The notes under the pieces: model-generated | The model's database searches: none | Told to the model about the DNA's origin: nothing | The model's input: the letters and a program-made list of their open reading frames with translations, nothing else | Shown: positions 44,492 through 53,415 of the stretch, in pieces | Layout: the number at the start of each line of letters is the position of its first letter | Numbering within the stretch: the first letter of the stretch is position 1 | Translations under genes and position numbers: made by a program | Source of the DNA: Thermococcus sp. M36 | GTDB lineage: Archaea > Methanobacteriota_B > Thermococci > Thermococcales > Thermococcaceae | NCBI RefSeq assembly: GCF_012027355.1 | Contig: NZ_SNUH01000001.1 | Location: 868,001 to 932,000, forward strand | DNA length: 64,000 nucleotides | Reading direction: 5' to 3'

Positions 44492-45988
44492 ATGGAAAGT
44501 GTTTTCCAGAACGAGACCGTCAAGCAGATTCTTGAGAAGTACAGGCGCATCTGGGCAATCGGCCACGCCCAGAGCGTCCTCGGCTGGGACATGGAGGTTA
44601 ACATGCCCAGGGAGGGCATCCTGGAGAGGAGCGTCGCCCAGGGAGAGCTTTCAGTTCTCAGCCAGGAGTTCCTCCTCAAGCCGGAGTTCGTCGAGCTCGT
44701 CGAAAAGGCCAAATCCATAGAAGGCCTCAACGAGTACGAGAGGGGCGTTGTTAGGGTTCTCGACCGCTCGATAAGGATAAGCCGCTCATTCCCGCCGGAG
44801 TTCCTGAGGGAGATGAGTGAGGTAAGCAGCCAGGCAACGAAGGCCTGGGAGGAGGCCAAAAAGAGCGACGACTTCTCCAAGTTCGAGCCGTGGCTCGACA
44901 GGATTATAGATCTCGCAAAGAGGGCCGCTGACTATCTCGGCTACGAAGACGAGCCCTATGATGCTCTCCTTGACATGTTCGAGGAGGGCCTCACCACCCG
45001 CGAAGTCGAGAGGATGTTTGAAAAGCTGGAGAAGAAGCTCAAGCCGCTCCTTGAGAGGATAATGGAAGAGGGTAAAGTCCCGCAGAGCCACCCACTTGAG
45101 AAGGAGAAGTACGAGCGGGAGTGGATGGAGCGCGTAAACGTCTGGATACTCCAGAAGTTCGGCTACCCACTCGGCGTGCGTTCAAGGCTCGACGTCTCAG
45201 CCCACCCCTTCACCACTGAGTTCGGTATCCGCGATGTCAGGATAACCACCAGGTATGAGGGCTACGACTTCAGGAGGACTATCCTCAGCACCGTCCATGA
45301 GTTTGGTCACGCACTCTACGAGCTCCAGCAGGACGAGAGGTTCATGTTCAGCCCGATTGCGGGTGGAGTAAGCCTCGGCATCCACGAGAGCCAGAGCCGC
45401 TTCTGGGAGAACATCGTCGGCCGCTCGATGGAGTTTGCCGGCCTCATCCACCCCGTCCTGAGGGAGAATCTGCCCTTCATGGCGGACTACACTCCGGAGG
45501 ACGTCTACCTCTACTTCAACATGGTCAGGCCTGACTTCATCAGGACTGAATCAGATGTCGTCACCTACAACTTCCACATCCTGCTCCGCTTCAAGCTCGA
45601 AAGGATGATGCTCAACGAGGGCGTCAAGGCGAAGGATTTACCGGAGCTCTGGAACGACGAGATGGAGAACCTCCTCGGCATAAGGCCCAAGAGCTACGTC
45701 GAGGGAATCCTCCAGGACATCCACTGGGCCCATGGAACGGTCGGCTACTTCCCGACCTACAGCATCGGAACGCTCCTGGCGGCACAGTTCTACTACCATA
45801 TGAAGAAGGACCTCAACGTGGAAGAGCACATCGCCAATGCGGACTTCGAGCCGATAAAGGCCTGGCTCCGCGAGAAGGTTCACAGGTACGGCTCAATCTA
45901 CCCGCCGAAGGAGCTGCTTAAGAAGTCCATCGGCGAGGAGCTGAACCCGGACTACTTCATAAGGTGGGTAAAGGAGAGGTACCTCTGA
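44492..45988 (+). CDS. Metallocarboxypeptidase, M32 family
   Basis: Thermostable zinc carboxypeptidase (Taq/Pfu type) that removes C-terminal residues with broad specificity, useful for peptide utilisation. The 498 residues match the family length. The catalytic site is HEFGHALYE (about 270), followed by the HESQSRFWENIVGRS motif typical of M32. It is cytoplasmic, with no signal peptide. ATG 44492 follows GGTGGTTTCA. A 47-codon gene starts 30 bases downstream. Confidence 0.95.
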   Translation: MESVFQNETVKQILEKYRRIWAIGHAQSVLGWDMEVNMPREGILERSVAQGELSVLSQEFLLKPEFVELVEKAKSIEGLNEYERGVVRVLDRSIRISRSFPPEFLREMSEVSSQATKAWEEAKKSDDFSKFEPWLDRIIDLAKRAADYLGYEDEPYDALLDMFEEGLTTREVERMFEKLEKKLKPLLERIMEEGKVPQSHPLEKEKYEREWMERVNVWILQKFGYPLGVRSRLDVSAHPFTTEFGIRDVRITTRYEGYDFRRTILSTVHEFGHALYELQQDERFMFSPIAGGVSLGIHESQSRFWENIVGRSMEFAGLIHPVLRENLPFMADYTPEDVYLYFNMVRPDFIRTESDVVTYNFHILLRFKLERMMLNEGVKAKDLPELWNDEMENLLGIRPKSYVEGILQDIHWAHGTVGYFPTYSIGTLLAAQFYYHMKKDLNVEEHIANADFEPIKAWLREKVHRYGSIYPPKELLKKSIGEELNPDYFIRWVKERYL

Positions 45989-46018
45989 ATTTTCCTTCCT
46001 TTTTGGGTGGTTCGTTTG

Positions 46019-46162
46019 GTGAAGAAAGATAAACCGAAGTCCAACGCGGACAACGGCTACGCTTTGAGGCGTATCTTCGGGATACTTGACGAGGGGGAAT
46101 ACATGGCGGCCAAAAAGCGTATCGACGAGATTGAAAGGGAGTTTGAGGGGTTCGCTAAGTGA
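46019..46162 (+). CDS. Small charged protein of 47 residues
   Basis: GTG start eight bases after GGGTGG, stop TGA. The protein is very charged, with a Lys-rich N-terminus and a helix GEYMAAKKRIDEIEREFEGFAK, and has the codon bias of neighbouring genes, which argues it is real. It overlaps the 3' end of the convergent ASCH gene by 8 bases. No family was recognised. Confidence 0.6.
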   Translation: MKKDKPKSNADNGYALRRIFGILDEGEYMAAKKRIDEIEREFEGFAK

Positions 46163-46505
46163 GCGGCTCCCCAACCCACCCGACTGGCTCGACCTCTATG
46201 GCAGCCACACCGTACTTTTTCTCCTTCTCCTCGGAGTAGAAGCGCCTATAAACCCTTACTCCTTCCTCGATGCTCTCCACGCCGGGCAGGACGTTCTCAA
46301 GGCCCTCCTTCCCCAGCATCTCACTGAACGACGAGTAGACCCTGATATCCTTCACCACGCACATCAGCTTGTTCTCGAAGATTATCGTATCTCCCGGCCT
46401 TATTCTCTGCCTTTTCTCGTCGTATAAGCGCCCCTCGACCTTCTTCCTGCCCTCGGCTATGGCCTTCAGGTACTCCTCCTGGAGACCCATCCTCCACGTC
46501 GCCAT
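46155..46505 (-). CDS. ASCH-domain protein
   Basis: 116-residue single ASCH domain, related to the PUA fold and expected to bind RNA or nucleotides. The family motif is in the N-terminal half (EEYLKAIAEGRKKVEGRLYDEKRQRIRPGDTIIFE), where the conserved Gly, Lys and Glu-Gly-Arg occur. The ATG follows GGTGGTGGC. The specific role is unknown. Confidence 0.88.
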   Translation of the reverse strand: MATWRMGLQEEYLKAIAEGRKKVEGRLYDEKRQRIRPGDTIIFENKLMCVVKDIRVYSSFSEMLGKEGLENVLPGVESIEEGVRVYRRFYSEEKEKKYGVAAIEVEPVGWVGEPLT

Positions 46506-46524
46506 GCCACCACCCCCGTGCCTT

Positions 46525-47637
46525 TCAGACGAGGTAGCGCACTATGGACGGGCTGATCCTTATGAGCTTTGCGAGGAGCTTGGGCCTCCTGAGTATCGCT
46601 TTGGCAGTCTTCACGTGGTCATCGAAATCTGCCTGTGTCTCAATGACCTCCCTCGCCTCCTCGGTTCCGAGAACCTCAAAGACCCTCTCTATGTCCTCCT
46701 GGCTCATGCCTTTGAAGACCCTTCTGAACCTCAGGCCGAAGCTGATCTGCTTTTTCACGAAGGAACAGCCCCTCTCGTATTCCCCCGGCCTCCCGTCCAG
46801 GAGGGCCCGCCTGAGGGCGTGGGCGCAGAACATGCCGTAAACTATGCCCCCCGCCGTCGTCGGCTTTATCTGGAGCGCGGCGTCGCCTATGAGCGCAACG
46901 TTGCCCCGCACCCAAGGCTTCCTCCAGCCGAACCCAACCGAGCCGGCCTTGAACTCTACTATGGAGGTGGGCCTGAGCATCCTCACCCTGAGGAAGCGGT
47001 TGAGTGCCTCAATGCTCCCGAGGGTTCCCACTCTCGCCAATTCTTCATTCACCGGCGCCACCCACATGAAGAAGTCCCCGTTTAGGTCCTTGTTCACCCA
47101 CACCTCGACGAAGTCCTTCTTAAAGTCCCCTACAACTTCCACCTCGTAGCCGCTTAAGAATTCTGCGTTCGTCTTTGCCCCGATGGCCTTGGCGACGGTG
47201 CTCGAAACGCCGTCAGCCCCAACGTAGAAGTCTGCCTCGACCTCGAGCCTCTCCCCGAGGTGCTGTAGAACTGCCTTCCCGTTCTTGAATCCCTGAAAGG
47301 TCGTCGCCATGTAGTACTCTGCTCCCCTCCTAACTGCCCTTTCCGCCAGGCTTTTCTCCAAGACTTTCCTGTCGACGAGATACGCCTGCGGTGTTTTCCT
47401 CTCTATCTCGAAGCTCTGTATCCTTGAGTAGAAGGCCGCCCCGCGGAGTCTGTTCAGCACGGCCTCCTCTGGAAGCCCGAGCCTCTCGTAGTTCGCGGCA
47501 CCTATTATTCCGGTGCACGCCTTTCCCCCGAAGGAGCCCTTTCTCTCGACGACGGCAACGCTGAAGTCCCTCGCGAGCAGGCTGGCCAGGTAGTTTCCGA
47601 CGGGCCCGCCGCCGATGATAAGAACGTCGTACTTCAT
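46525..47637 (-). CDS. FAD-dependent oxidoreductase, geranylgeranyl reductase family
   Basis: 370-residue flavoprotein of the geranylgeranyl reductase family, which saturates prenyl chains of archaeal lipids or related isoprenoids. The dinucleotide motif GGGPVGNYLASLLAR is at the N-terminus, YVGADGVSSTVAKAIG in the middle, and GDAALQIKPTTAGGIVYGM is the second FAD motif. The C-terminal segment is helical. Several paralogues usually exist, so whether this is the main membrane-lipid reductase is uncertain. ATG 47637 lies after GGGGTGAGG. Confidence 0.85.
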   Translation of the reverse strand: MKYDVLIIGGGPVGNYLASLLARDFSVAVVERKGSFGGKACTGIIGAANYERLGLPEEAVLNRLRGAAFYSRIQSFEIERKTPQAYLVDRKVLEKSLAERAVRRGAEYYMATTFQGFKNGKAVLQHLGERLEVEADFYVGADGVSSTVAKAIGAKTNAEFLSGYEVEVVGDFKKDFVEVWVNKDLNGDFFMWVAPVNEELARVGTLGSIEALNRFLRVRMLRPTSIVEFKAGSVGFGWRKPWVRGNVALIGDAALQIKPTTAGGIVYGMFCAHALRRALLDGRPGEYERGCSFVKKQISFGLRFRRVFKGMSQEDIERVFEVLGTEEAREVIETQADFDDHVKTAKAILRRPKLLAKLIRISPSIVRYLV

Positions 47638-47699
47638 CCTCACCCCTCATCCGGAGTAGCTTTTAAACCCTAAAAACCTAACCTTTCCCGGTGGTCGAA

Positions 47700-48302
47700 A
47701 TGAAGGTTCTCGTTACGGGCTTTGAACCCTTTGGGGGCGAAGAGATAAACCCCTCGTGGGAGGCTGTCAGGGCCCTTCCAGAGGAAATAGAAGGTGCGGA
47801 AGTAGTGAAGCGCCAGCTCCCAGTTACCTTCAGGGGAGTCCGGGAGATTCTCCCTAGGCTCATCGTTGAGGAGAGGCCCGACGTGGTTATCCTGACGGGC
47901 CAGGCCGGCGGGAGGCCGAACATAACTGTCGAGCGCGTTGCAATAAACGTCATGGACTCGACGATGCCGGACAATGAGGGCTTCACTCCGGAGGACGAGC
48001 CGGTCTTTGAGGGTGCCCCGGCGGCGTACTTTGCAACCCTGCCGGTAAAGGCCATCGTGAGGGCTTTGAGGGAGGAGAAAATCCCTGCAGGAGTTTCGAA
48101 CACCGCAGGAACCTACGTCTGCAACGCGGCGATGTTCACGGTTCTTCACACGATAGCCGTTGCGGGAATGGAGACGAGGGCGGGATTCATACACGTGCCC
48201 TTCAGTCACGAGCAGGCCCTCGACAAACCGAGGCCGTCAATGGCCCTGGATACGATAAAGAGGGCCATTGAGATCGCGGTTAAAACCTCACTGAGGGCCT
48301 GA
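47700..48302 (+). CDS. pcp: Pyroglutamyl-peptidase I
   Basis: Cysteine peptidase (C15) that removes N-terminal pyroglutamate. The 200 residues include VLVTGFEPFGGEEINPSWEAV at the N-terminus, the Glu in the middle (VAINVMDSTMPDNEG), the catalytic Cys in GTYVCNAAMF (about 142) and the His in GFIHVPF (about 166). The ATG follows GGTGGTCGAA; the GTG at 47691 is within that site. Confidence 0.95.
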   Translation: MKVLVTGFEPFGGEEINPSWEAVRALPEEIEGAEVVKRQLPVTFRGVREILPRLIVEERPDVVILTGQAGGRPNITVERVAINVMDSTMPDNEGFTPEDEPVFEGAPAAYFATLPVKAIVRALREEKIPAGVSNTAGTYVCNAAMFTVLHTIAVAGMETRAGFIHVPFSHEQALDKPRPSMALDTIKRAIEIAVKTSLRA

Positions 48303-48340
48303 AACCTTTTTAAATCCCTTTTCCTACCCCCTACAAACCC

Positions 48341-50353
48341 ATGAGGGTGAGGCCTATTCTAATCCTCGGAGTGGACATAATAAGCGAGAATCCCAAAAGG
48401 TTTGCCGTCGTGAGCTGGTTCAATGGACGGCTTGAAAGAAAGGGTGAGTTCACCTTCTACAGGTTAATCCGCTTCATCCAGAGCAAGAGGCCGGACATCG
48501 TGGCCATCGACAGTGTTACCGAGCTGGGGGACGATCTGAGGAAGTTTCTCCGTGCCCTCCCAGGCGGCACGAAGCTCGTCCAGGTGACTGGGAGGCCGGG
48601 CGAGCAGCGCTCCCTTCAGAGTCTGGCAAAGGAGCATGGAATACGGATAACCGATAGGTTCGACCCCTACGAGGAGGCGAAGCTGGCTGCCCTTCTCGCG
48701 AGCAAGGGTGTTGGCTACGAAGTTCTGGCCTTCGAGGACGAGGTGATAATCAAAGTTACGAGGGGCAGGAGCCACGGGAAAGGTGGTTGGAGCCAGGACA
48801 GGTACAGGAAGAGGATTCACAACCTCGTTCGGGACAAGGTGAGGGAGATAGAGGAGAGGCTCAGGAGGGCGGACATACCCTTTGACCTGGAAGTTGAGGA
48901 GAAGGACTACGGTCTGGCCAAGGGGGAGTTCAGGGTCTACGCCAGCAGGGAAGAGCTCGCGGGGCTGATAAAGCCCATGCGCGGGGGAGACGTCGAGGTC
49001 AGGATACAGCCGGTGGAGAGGGCCGAGCTCGGGTTCACCCCCCTCAGGGGCGAGGAGGCTGTGCGTGAAAGGCGGAGCATCATAGTCGGCATTGACCCCG
49101 GGATAACCGTTGGGATAGCCGCGGTTGACCTCAGCGGGAACATCGTGGCCCTCTACAGCGAGAGGAACATGCCAGTCGGCGAGGTTTTCAGGTTCATAAG
49201 CAACGTCGGACACCCCGTTGTTGTGGCCACCGACGTGAACCCGGCCCCTGGCTTCGTCGAGAAGATAGCCCGCTCCTTCAAGGCCAGTCTTTTTGTCCCC
49301 AGGGAAAGCCTCCGTGTTGAGGAAAAGAACGAACTTCTGAGGGGCCTCGGTGTGAGCGTTGACGACGACCACCAGCGGGATGCCCTGGCGGCGGCCTACA
49401 AGGCCTACCTGCGGCTGAAGCCCAAGCTGGAGCACGTGGATGCAAAACTCCGGGAGGCTGGACTCGCCAGGAAGGCTGACGAGGTTAAGGCCCTCGTCAT
49501 TCAGGGCTACAACCTAGGCGAGGCCATGCAGAAGGTTTCCGTGAGGGAGAGGTATAAAGGGGAGAGGACAGGGGAAAGTTCTGAACCGGTCAGGGAGAGC
49601 GTTGACCTCCGACCGTACATAAGGCGCATACGTGAGCTTGAAAAGAGGATCGAGATGCTGGAGAACGAGAACCGCGAGCTAAGGGAGATAATCAAAGAGC
49701 AAAGAAAGGTCATCGGCAGGCTTGAGAGGCGGCTCGTCGATTACGACGAGGAAGTGAGGAGGAAGGTTCTCCGCGAGAGGGAGCTTGAGGCCAAGGTGAG
49801 GCGCATCGAGATCCTTGAGAGGCAGCTCCGGGAGGCGAAGGTGGTAATAGAGAGGCTGAGCAAAGATCTGGTCCAGATGAAGCGCATGAACGTGGTTGAG
49901 ATAAGGGGCTCTGCCGTCCCCCTCAAGGTCATGGAGGTTCTCAGCTGGCGGGAGCTTGAGAGGATTGAGAGGGAGATAGGCATAAAGCGCGGTGATGTTC
50001 TTTTTGTGGTGAACCCCGCCGGTGCTGGAAGGGCCATAGCCGAGGAGCTGGTCGAGAAGGGCATTAGGGCCCTGATAACCGAAAAACCCCTCCCCCAGAC
50101 AGTTGCCGAGGTTCTCCGTGAGGCCCACGTGCCGTTCTTTTCGAGTGAGGAGCTTGACGTCAGGCGCGTTGACGAGTTCGCCGTCGTTGAGCGGGAGACC
50201 CTTGAGGGGGCCATCGCGGAACTTCTGGAAAAGTGGAAGCGGGAGGACGAGGAGAGGGAAGCAGAGAAAATCCTCCGCCTCGTGGAGGAGTACAGAATAG
50301 AACGCATGAAAGAGCTGAGGAGAAAGGCAGATGAGGAAACCCAGCGGCACTGA
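48341..50353 (+). CDS. DUF460 protein with RuvC/RNase H-like domain and coiled coil
   Basis: 670 residues. The N-terminal part (1-240) contains a first RNase H-like segment (ILGVDIISENPKRFAVVSWF). A second, clear RuvC/YqgF-like domain begins at SIIVGIDPGITVGIAAVDLSG (about 247) and ends with DDDHQRDALAAAYKAY (about 346), giving the acidic residues of a nuclease site. A strong coiled coil follows (about 425-520), then a C-terminal Rossmann-like domain (DVLFVVNPAGAGRAIAEEL). It fits the archaeal DUF460 family of unknown role; a nucleic-acid transaction is likely. Single gene, cytoplasmic. Confidence 0.85.
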   Translation: MRVRPILILGVDIISENPKRFAVVSWFNGRLERKGEFTFYRLIRFIQSKRPDIVAIDSVTELGDDLRKFLRALPGGTKLVQVTGRPGEQRSLQSLAKEHGIRITDRFDPYEEAKLAALLASKGVGYEVLAFEDEVIIKVTRGRSHGKGGWSQDRYRKRIHNLVRDKVREIEERLRRADIPFDLEVEEKDYGLAKGEFRVYASREELAGLIKPMRGGDVEVRIQPVERAELGFTPLRGEEAVRERRSIIVGIDPGITVGIAAVDLSGNIVALYSERNMPVGEVFRFISNVGHPVVVATDVNPAPGFVEKIARSFKASLFVPRESLRVEEKNELLRGLGVSVDDDHQRDALAAAYKAYLRLKPKLEHVDAKLREAGLARKADEVKALVIQGYNLGEAMQKVSVRERYKGERTGESSEPVRESVDLRPYIRRIRELEKRIEMLENENRELREIIKEQRKVIGRLERRLVDYDEEVRRKVLRERELEAKVRRIEILERQLREAKVVIERLSKDLVQMKRMNVVEIRGSAVPLKVMEVLSWRELERIEREIGIKRGDVLFVVNPAGAGRAIAEELVEKGIRALITEKPLPQTVAEVLREAHVPFFSSEELDVRRVDEFAVVERETLEGAIAELLEKWKREDEEREAEKILRLVEEYRIERMKELRRKADEETQRH

Positions 50354-50435
50354 AAGCCTCTGATTTGGGGCAAAATAGTGGATGGCATTGATGCTCTTCC
50401 CGGGCTCTGGATGGTCCGCAAAAAGGGATATTCAT

Positions 50436-50744
50436 TCAGGTTGGATGATTAAACTGATTCAGCACGGTTCTCAATGTTCTGAGGTATTTTGAGGTTTCTT
50501 GGGCTCCTTTTTCCGTTATCCGTACGGCAGTTCGTGGCCTATCCGCGAAAACCTTGTATGTTTCAACGTAGCCGGCCTTTTCGAGGGCCTTCAAGTGTGA
50601 ATCGAGGTTTCCAGGGGTTACCTCCAGCACCCCAAGGAGCTCCTTGAATAGAACCCTCCCCCTCGGCAGGAGGTAGAGCATGACACCCAGCCTCACCGGA
50701 TTTCCGAGGACGTGGTTCCTGCTCAGCTCTCTGAGGGCCTCCAT
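50436..50744 (-). CDS. Winged-helix transcription regulator (DUF2250/MarR-like)
   Basis: 102-residue single winged helix: NPVRLGVMLYLLPRGRVLFKELLGVLEVTPGNLDSHLKALEKAGYVETYKVF, wing, and a C-terminal dimerisation helix. It resembles small archaeal ArsR/MarR-like regulators that recognise promoters as dimers. It follows the membrane-protein gene by 4 bases, and its GGTGATAGC overlaps that gene's stop, so it probably regulates or senses for it. Confidence 0.85.
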   Translation of the reverse strand: MEALRELSRNHVLGNPVRLGVMLYLLPRGRVLFKELLGVLEVTPGNLDSHLKALEKAGYVETYKVFADRPRTAVRITEKGAQETSKYLRTLRTVLNQFNHPT

Positions 50745-50748
50745 GCTA

Positions 50749-51363
50749 TCACCGCTCTATTGCCCTGAAGGCAGAGTAGATGTAGGCGAGCACCGCCAGG
50801 GAGAACCCCAGTCCCACGAGAAAGCCGGCCCAGGCCATCGCCCCCGATCCCATGCCCCTGGCGAAAGGTACCCCCATGGCCGGAACGAGGAATGCCGGGA
50901 TTATCTCGCGCTCGATTCCGCCGTACCTCGCGAAGACCAGCCACATCGCAAAGACCGAGAAGGATATGAAGCTCAGGAATCCAACGGCCATGCTCGCCTC
51001 CGCGTTGACCCCGAGGTGCATTCCGGGTATGATTCCCCACCCGAGGACTATCCCCGTGATCCAGGAGAGAGCTATCAGAATCCCCCCAGTTGTTGAGATC
51101 TCCGCCTCCCTTCCCGTAACCCGCCCAAGCTTCTGAAGCCGCTTCCATATCCTCCCGGTAAAACCCATAGCAACGATGAAGGCAACGGGCCAGTAAACAA
51201 GGTTGAACTGCCATGGCAGGTCAACGACTCCGATGATGGCGTAGTAGAACAGCATCACAGAAAGCCATATCCCGAAGTTCATCGCCCCGTACATCTTCCC
51301 AGCTGCTATCAGCTTGCCTTCGACCCTCTCAAGCACTTCCTTTAGTTCCTTAACTTCCTCCAT
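50749..51363 (-). CDS. Membrane protein of unknown function paired with an HTH regulator
   Basis: 204 residues: a charged coiled N-terminus (1-25), then six hydrophobic helices (about 28-47, 55-70, 95-113, 125-145, 155-170 and 175-198). No transport motif was recognised. An excellent TATA box on the minus strand (CTATAAATAA, about 51402-51393) lies about 30-40 bases upstream of the ATG, which follows GGTGAGACGT. Such membrane protein plus small HTH pairs are common in Thermococcales, and their function is unclear. Confidence 0.75.
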   Translation of the reverse strand: MEEVKELKEVLERVEGKLIAAGKMYGAMNFGIWLSVMLFYYAIIGVVDLPWQFNLVYWPVAFIVAMGFTGRIWKRLQKLGRVTGREAEISTTGGILIALSWITGIVLGWGIIPGMHLGVNAEASMAVGFLSFISFSVFAMWLVFARYGGIEREIIPAFLVPAMGVPFARGMGSGAMAWAGFLVGLGFSLAVLAYIYSAFRAIER

Positions 51364-51372
51364 ACGTCTCAC

Positions 51373-51612
51373 CCGTTGAGAATAGGGCGGCGGATTATTT
51401 ATAGAGTGGGGTTTCTCTGGATTTCAGAGTCCCTTGGGTCTTTCCTCACGGTGGCTTTCGGCGGTGTGCCAGCACTTTTCCATAAATAGAACAACCTGTT
51501 CTCTTCGTGTCCCTGCGTCCCCTGTATCCCCTCAACCGTTATTACAGAAAGGCTCAGACTCCAACAGTTAAAGATAAATACCCCTTACGGTTATAATTCT
51601 AGGGGTGGCGCC
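51373..51612. promoter_or_regulatory. Divergent intergenic region with two TATA boxes and an inverted repeat
   Basis: The leftward TATA lies at 51393-51402. A rightward TATA-like AAAGATAAATACC lies at about 51570-51582, near enough to ATG 51613 for a short leader. The inverted repeat AGAACA-ACC-TGTTCT at 51488-51502 may be a regulator site. No gene was recognised. Confidence 0.4.
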
Positions 51613-52371
51613 ATGAAGCTTCTGAGCACGGGGATTCCTGTTCTCGACGAGGCCCTTGGGGGCGGCCTTTTGGAGGACAGCAACCTTCTGATCCTCTACA
51701 GCCAGTACTCCAGGGGGTGGGCTCTGGCTTTTGAAATACTGCGCAACAGGATGGCCATGGGGGACGTAGGGGTGATCCTCGACTCTGTTCTCCCGCTGTC
51801 CCCGCTGAAGATGGAGCTGGGGGCTATCAACTTCGACATCGAGCGCGAGGGCGGGAGGGGCTCCCTTGCGGTTATTGATATATTCTCGTCCTTCTATGGA
51901 CTGAAGTACTCCGAGGACTTCGTGTACACCGATACCAGCATTGACGTTTCCACGTTCCTCCCCAAGTACGTCCGTCTGTACCGGCGCGTTCTGGAGGAGC
52001 GCATCGGCGAAAGAAGGCCCGTTGGGGTGGACGTAACACTTGACGGCCTGACGTTCCTGCTTGGAAAGGACAATTTTATCAGGGTGTTCCAGCGCCTCAT
52101 GGCACTGAAGGAGAAGTCCCGGATAACCGAAAAAAGGAAGCGGCCCATAAACATATTCCTCTTAAACACGGGACGGGCATCTGAGGACGTAATCTCCTGG
52201 ATGATACTCTACAGCCAGTACGTGATAGAGTTCGTGCCATTGAGGGATTCCTCGGAGGAAATGATGTTTGTCAGGGCCTCCCCGTTGCCCAGTTTCGACC
52301 CCACCAGAGGCATCTGCCGCTTCAGGTTGGTGAAGGGCAGGCCGGAGCTGACGCCGGTATATCAGGTGTGA
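51613..52371 (+). CDS. KaiC/RadB-like protein with a lost P-loop
   Basis: 252 residues that begin like KaiC/RecA-superfamily ATPases (LLSTGIPVLDEALGGGLLEDSNLLILY). Where Walker A should come, the sequence reads SQYSRGWALAFEIL, with no GxxxxGKT. A hydrophobic strand ending in Asp (SLAVIDIFSSF) resembles a Walker B region. It is probably a non-hydrolysing paralogue, like several archaeal KaiC-related proteins. The neighbour ttuA is convergent with a 10-base overlap. The ATG follows GGGGTGGCGCC. Confidence 0.75.
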   Translation: MKLLSTGIPVLDEALGGGLLEDSNLLILYSQYSRGWALAFEILRNRMAMGDVGVILDSVLPLSPLKMELGAINFDIEREGGRGSLAVIDIFSSFYGLKYSEDFVYTDTSIDVSTFLPKYVRLYRRVLEERIGERRPVGVDVTLDGLTFLLGKDNFIRVFQRLMALKEKSRITEKRKRPINIFLLNTGRASEDVISWMILYSQYVIEFVPLRDSSEEMMFVRASPLPSFDPTRGICRFRLVKGRPELTPVYQV

Positions 52372-53351
52372 CCTTCCTCTCGTGCCCTCCCCTCTGGGGT
52401 GTCCCTCTCCGTTTTTCTACTCCCCACCTGCAATCTGAACTGGCAGGCCTTGCATATCTCGCCGGTCGTCGGCTGGCCGCAGATTTTACAGCGCTTCAGC
52501 TCGCTCGTCCTCTTGGTGTAGGTCTTCGCGATGAGCGGGAAGAGCTTGTCGTAGCTCCTCAGTATCTGGTACTTCGTGCCGGGATGCCTCTCCTCCATCT
52601 CGTTTATCCAGTCCCGGATCTCGGCCCTAAAAGCTTCCACCGCGTAGGGGCACTCGCTGAAATCGACCTCGATGTCGTTCAGGATCGCGTAGAGCACGAT
52701 CTCCTTCTCGGGGATCTCCCTGAGGGGCTTTATCCTTGGAACCAGTTCTGGATGTATCTCCTCGTAGTAGGGGCCAGTTCTCCCGAGGCGCGCTATGTCT
52801 CCCCTCATGATGTTCATTATGAACATCTGAACCTCGTCGTCGAGGTTGTGGCCGACGGCGAGCTTGTCCGCCCCGACGTCCCTGGCGGCATGGTTGAGCA
52901 GCCACCTCCTCCAGACGCCGCAGTAGGAGCATGCACCAATTCTCTCCCCCTTTTCGAAGCTCCCCATTATCTCGACCGTCTCGTCGAGAGTGAAGCCGAT
53001 GTGGTTCTTGAATGAATATATCCGGTGTTCTATCCCTAGCTTCTCGGCGTTCCTCCTCGCTATCTCGACGCTTGGCGGGCGGTAGCCTGCTATCCCCTCA
53101 TCGATCGTTATTGCGACCAGCTCGAAGGGGAACTTCTCGCGGAGCTTCGCGAGGAGGTGCATGAGGACGACACTGTCCTTCCCGCCGCTCACTCCGACGG
53201 CTATCCTCTCACCCTTCCCGATGAGGCGGTACTTCTTTACGGTCTCTTTGAACTTCTTCTCGACCATCTCGTTGAAGTGTTTCCTGCAGTAGTACCTGCC
53301 CGTGTAGCGTGCGTGGTAGACCGCTTCACGGCCGCACTTTGAGCACTTCAT
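52362..53351 (-). CDS. ttuA: tRNA 2-thiouridine synthase TtuA (TIGR00269/Ncs6-like)
   Basis: Thiolates U54 (TtuA) or the wobble uridine (Ncs6-like) of tRNA, using a ubiquitin-like sulfur carrier in archaea. The 329 residues have an N-terminal zinc finger (CSKCG ... CRKH), the PP-loop VGVSGGKDS (about 53-61), a central CSYCG and a later SECPY Cys that bind a 4Fe-4S cluster, and a C-terminal zinc finger (CKICGQPTTGEICKAC). The length and two-zinc-finger layout fit TtuA better than other PP-loop enzymes. Confidence 0.92.
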   Translation of the reverse strand: MKCSKCGREAVYHARYTGRYYCRKHFNEMVEKKFKETVKKYRLIGKGERIAVGVSGGKDSVVLMHLLAKLREKFPFELVAITIDEGIAGYRPPSVEIARRNAEKLGIEHRIYSFKNHIGFTLDETVEIMGSFEKGERIGACSYCGVWRRWLLNHAARDVGADKLAVGHNLDDEVQMFIMNIMRGDIARLGRTGPYYEEIHPELVPRIKPLREIPEKEIVLYAILNDIEVDFSECPYAVEAFRAEIRDWINEMEERHPGTKYQILRSYDKLFPLIAKTYTKRTSELKRCKICGQPTTGEICKACQFRLQVGSRKTERDTPEGRAREEGHT

Positions 53352-53415
53352 TGCCTCACCGTTCCCAGCTTGGAGCGGCCCTTTAAAAGGTTGCTGACAG
53401 GGAATGGCGGGGGGC

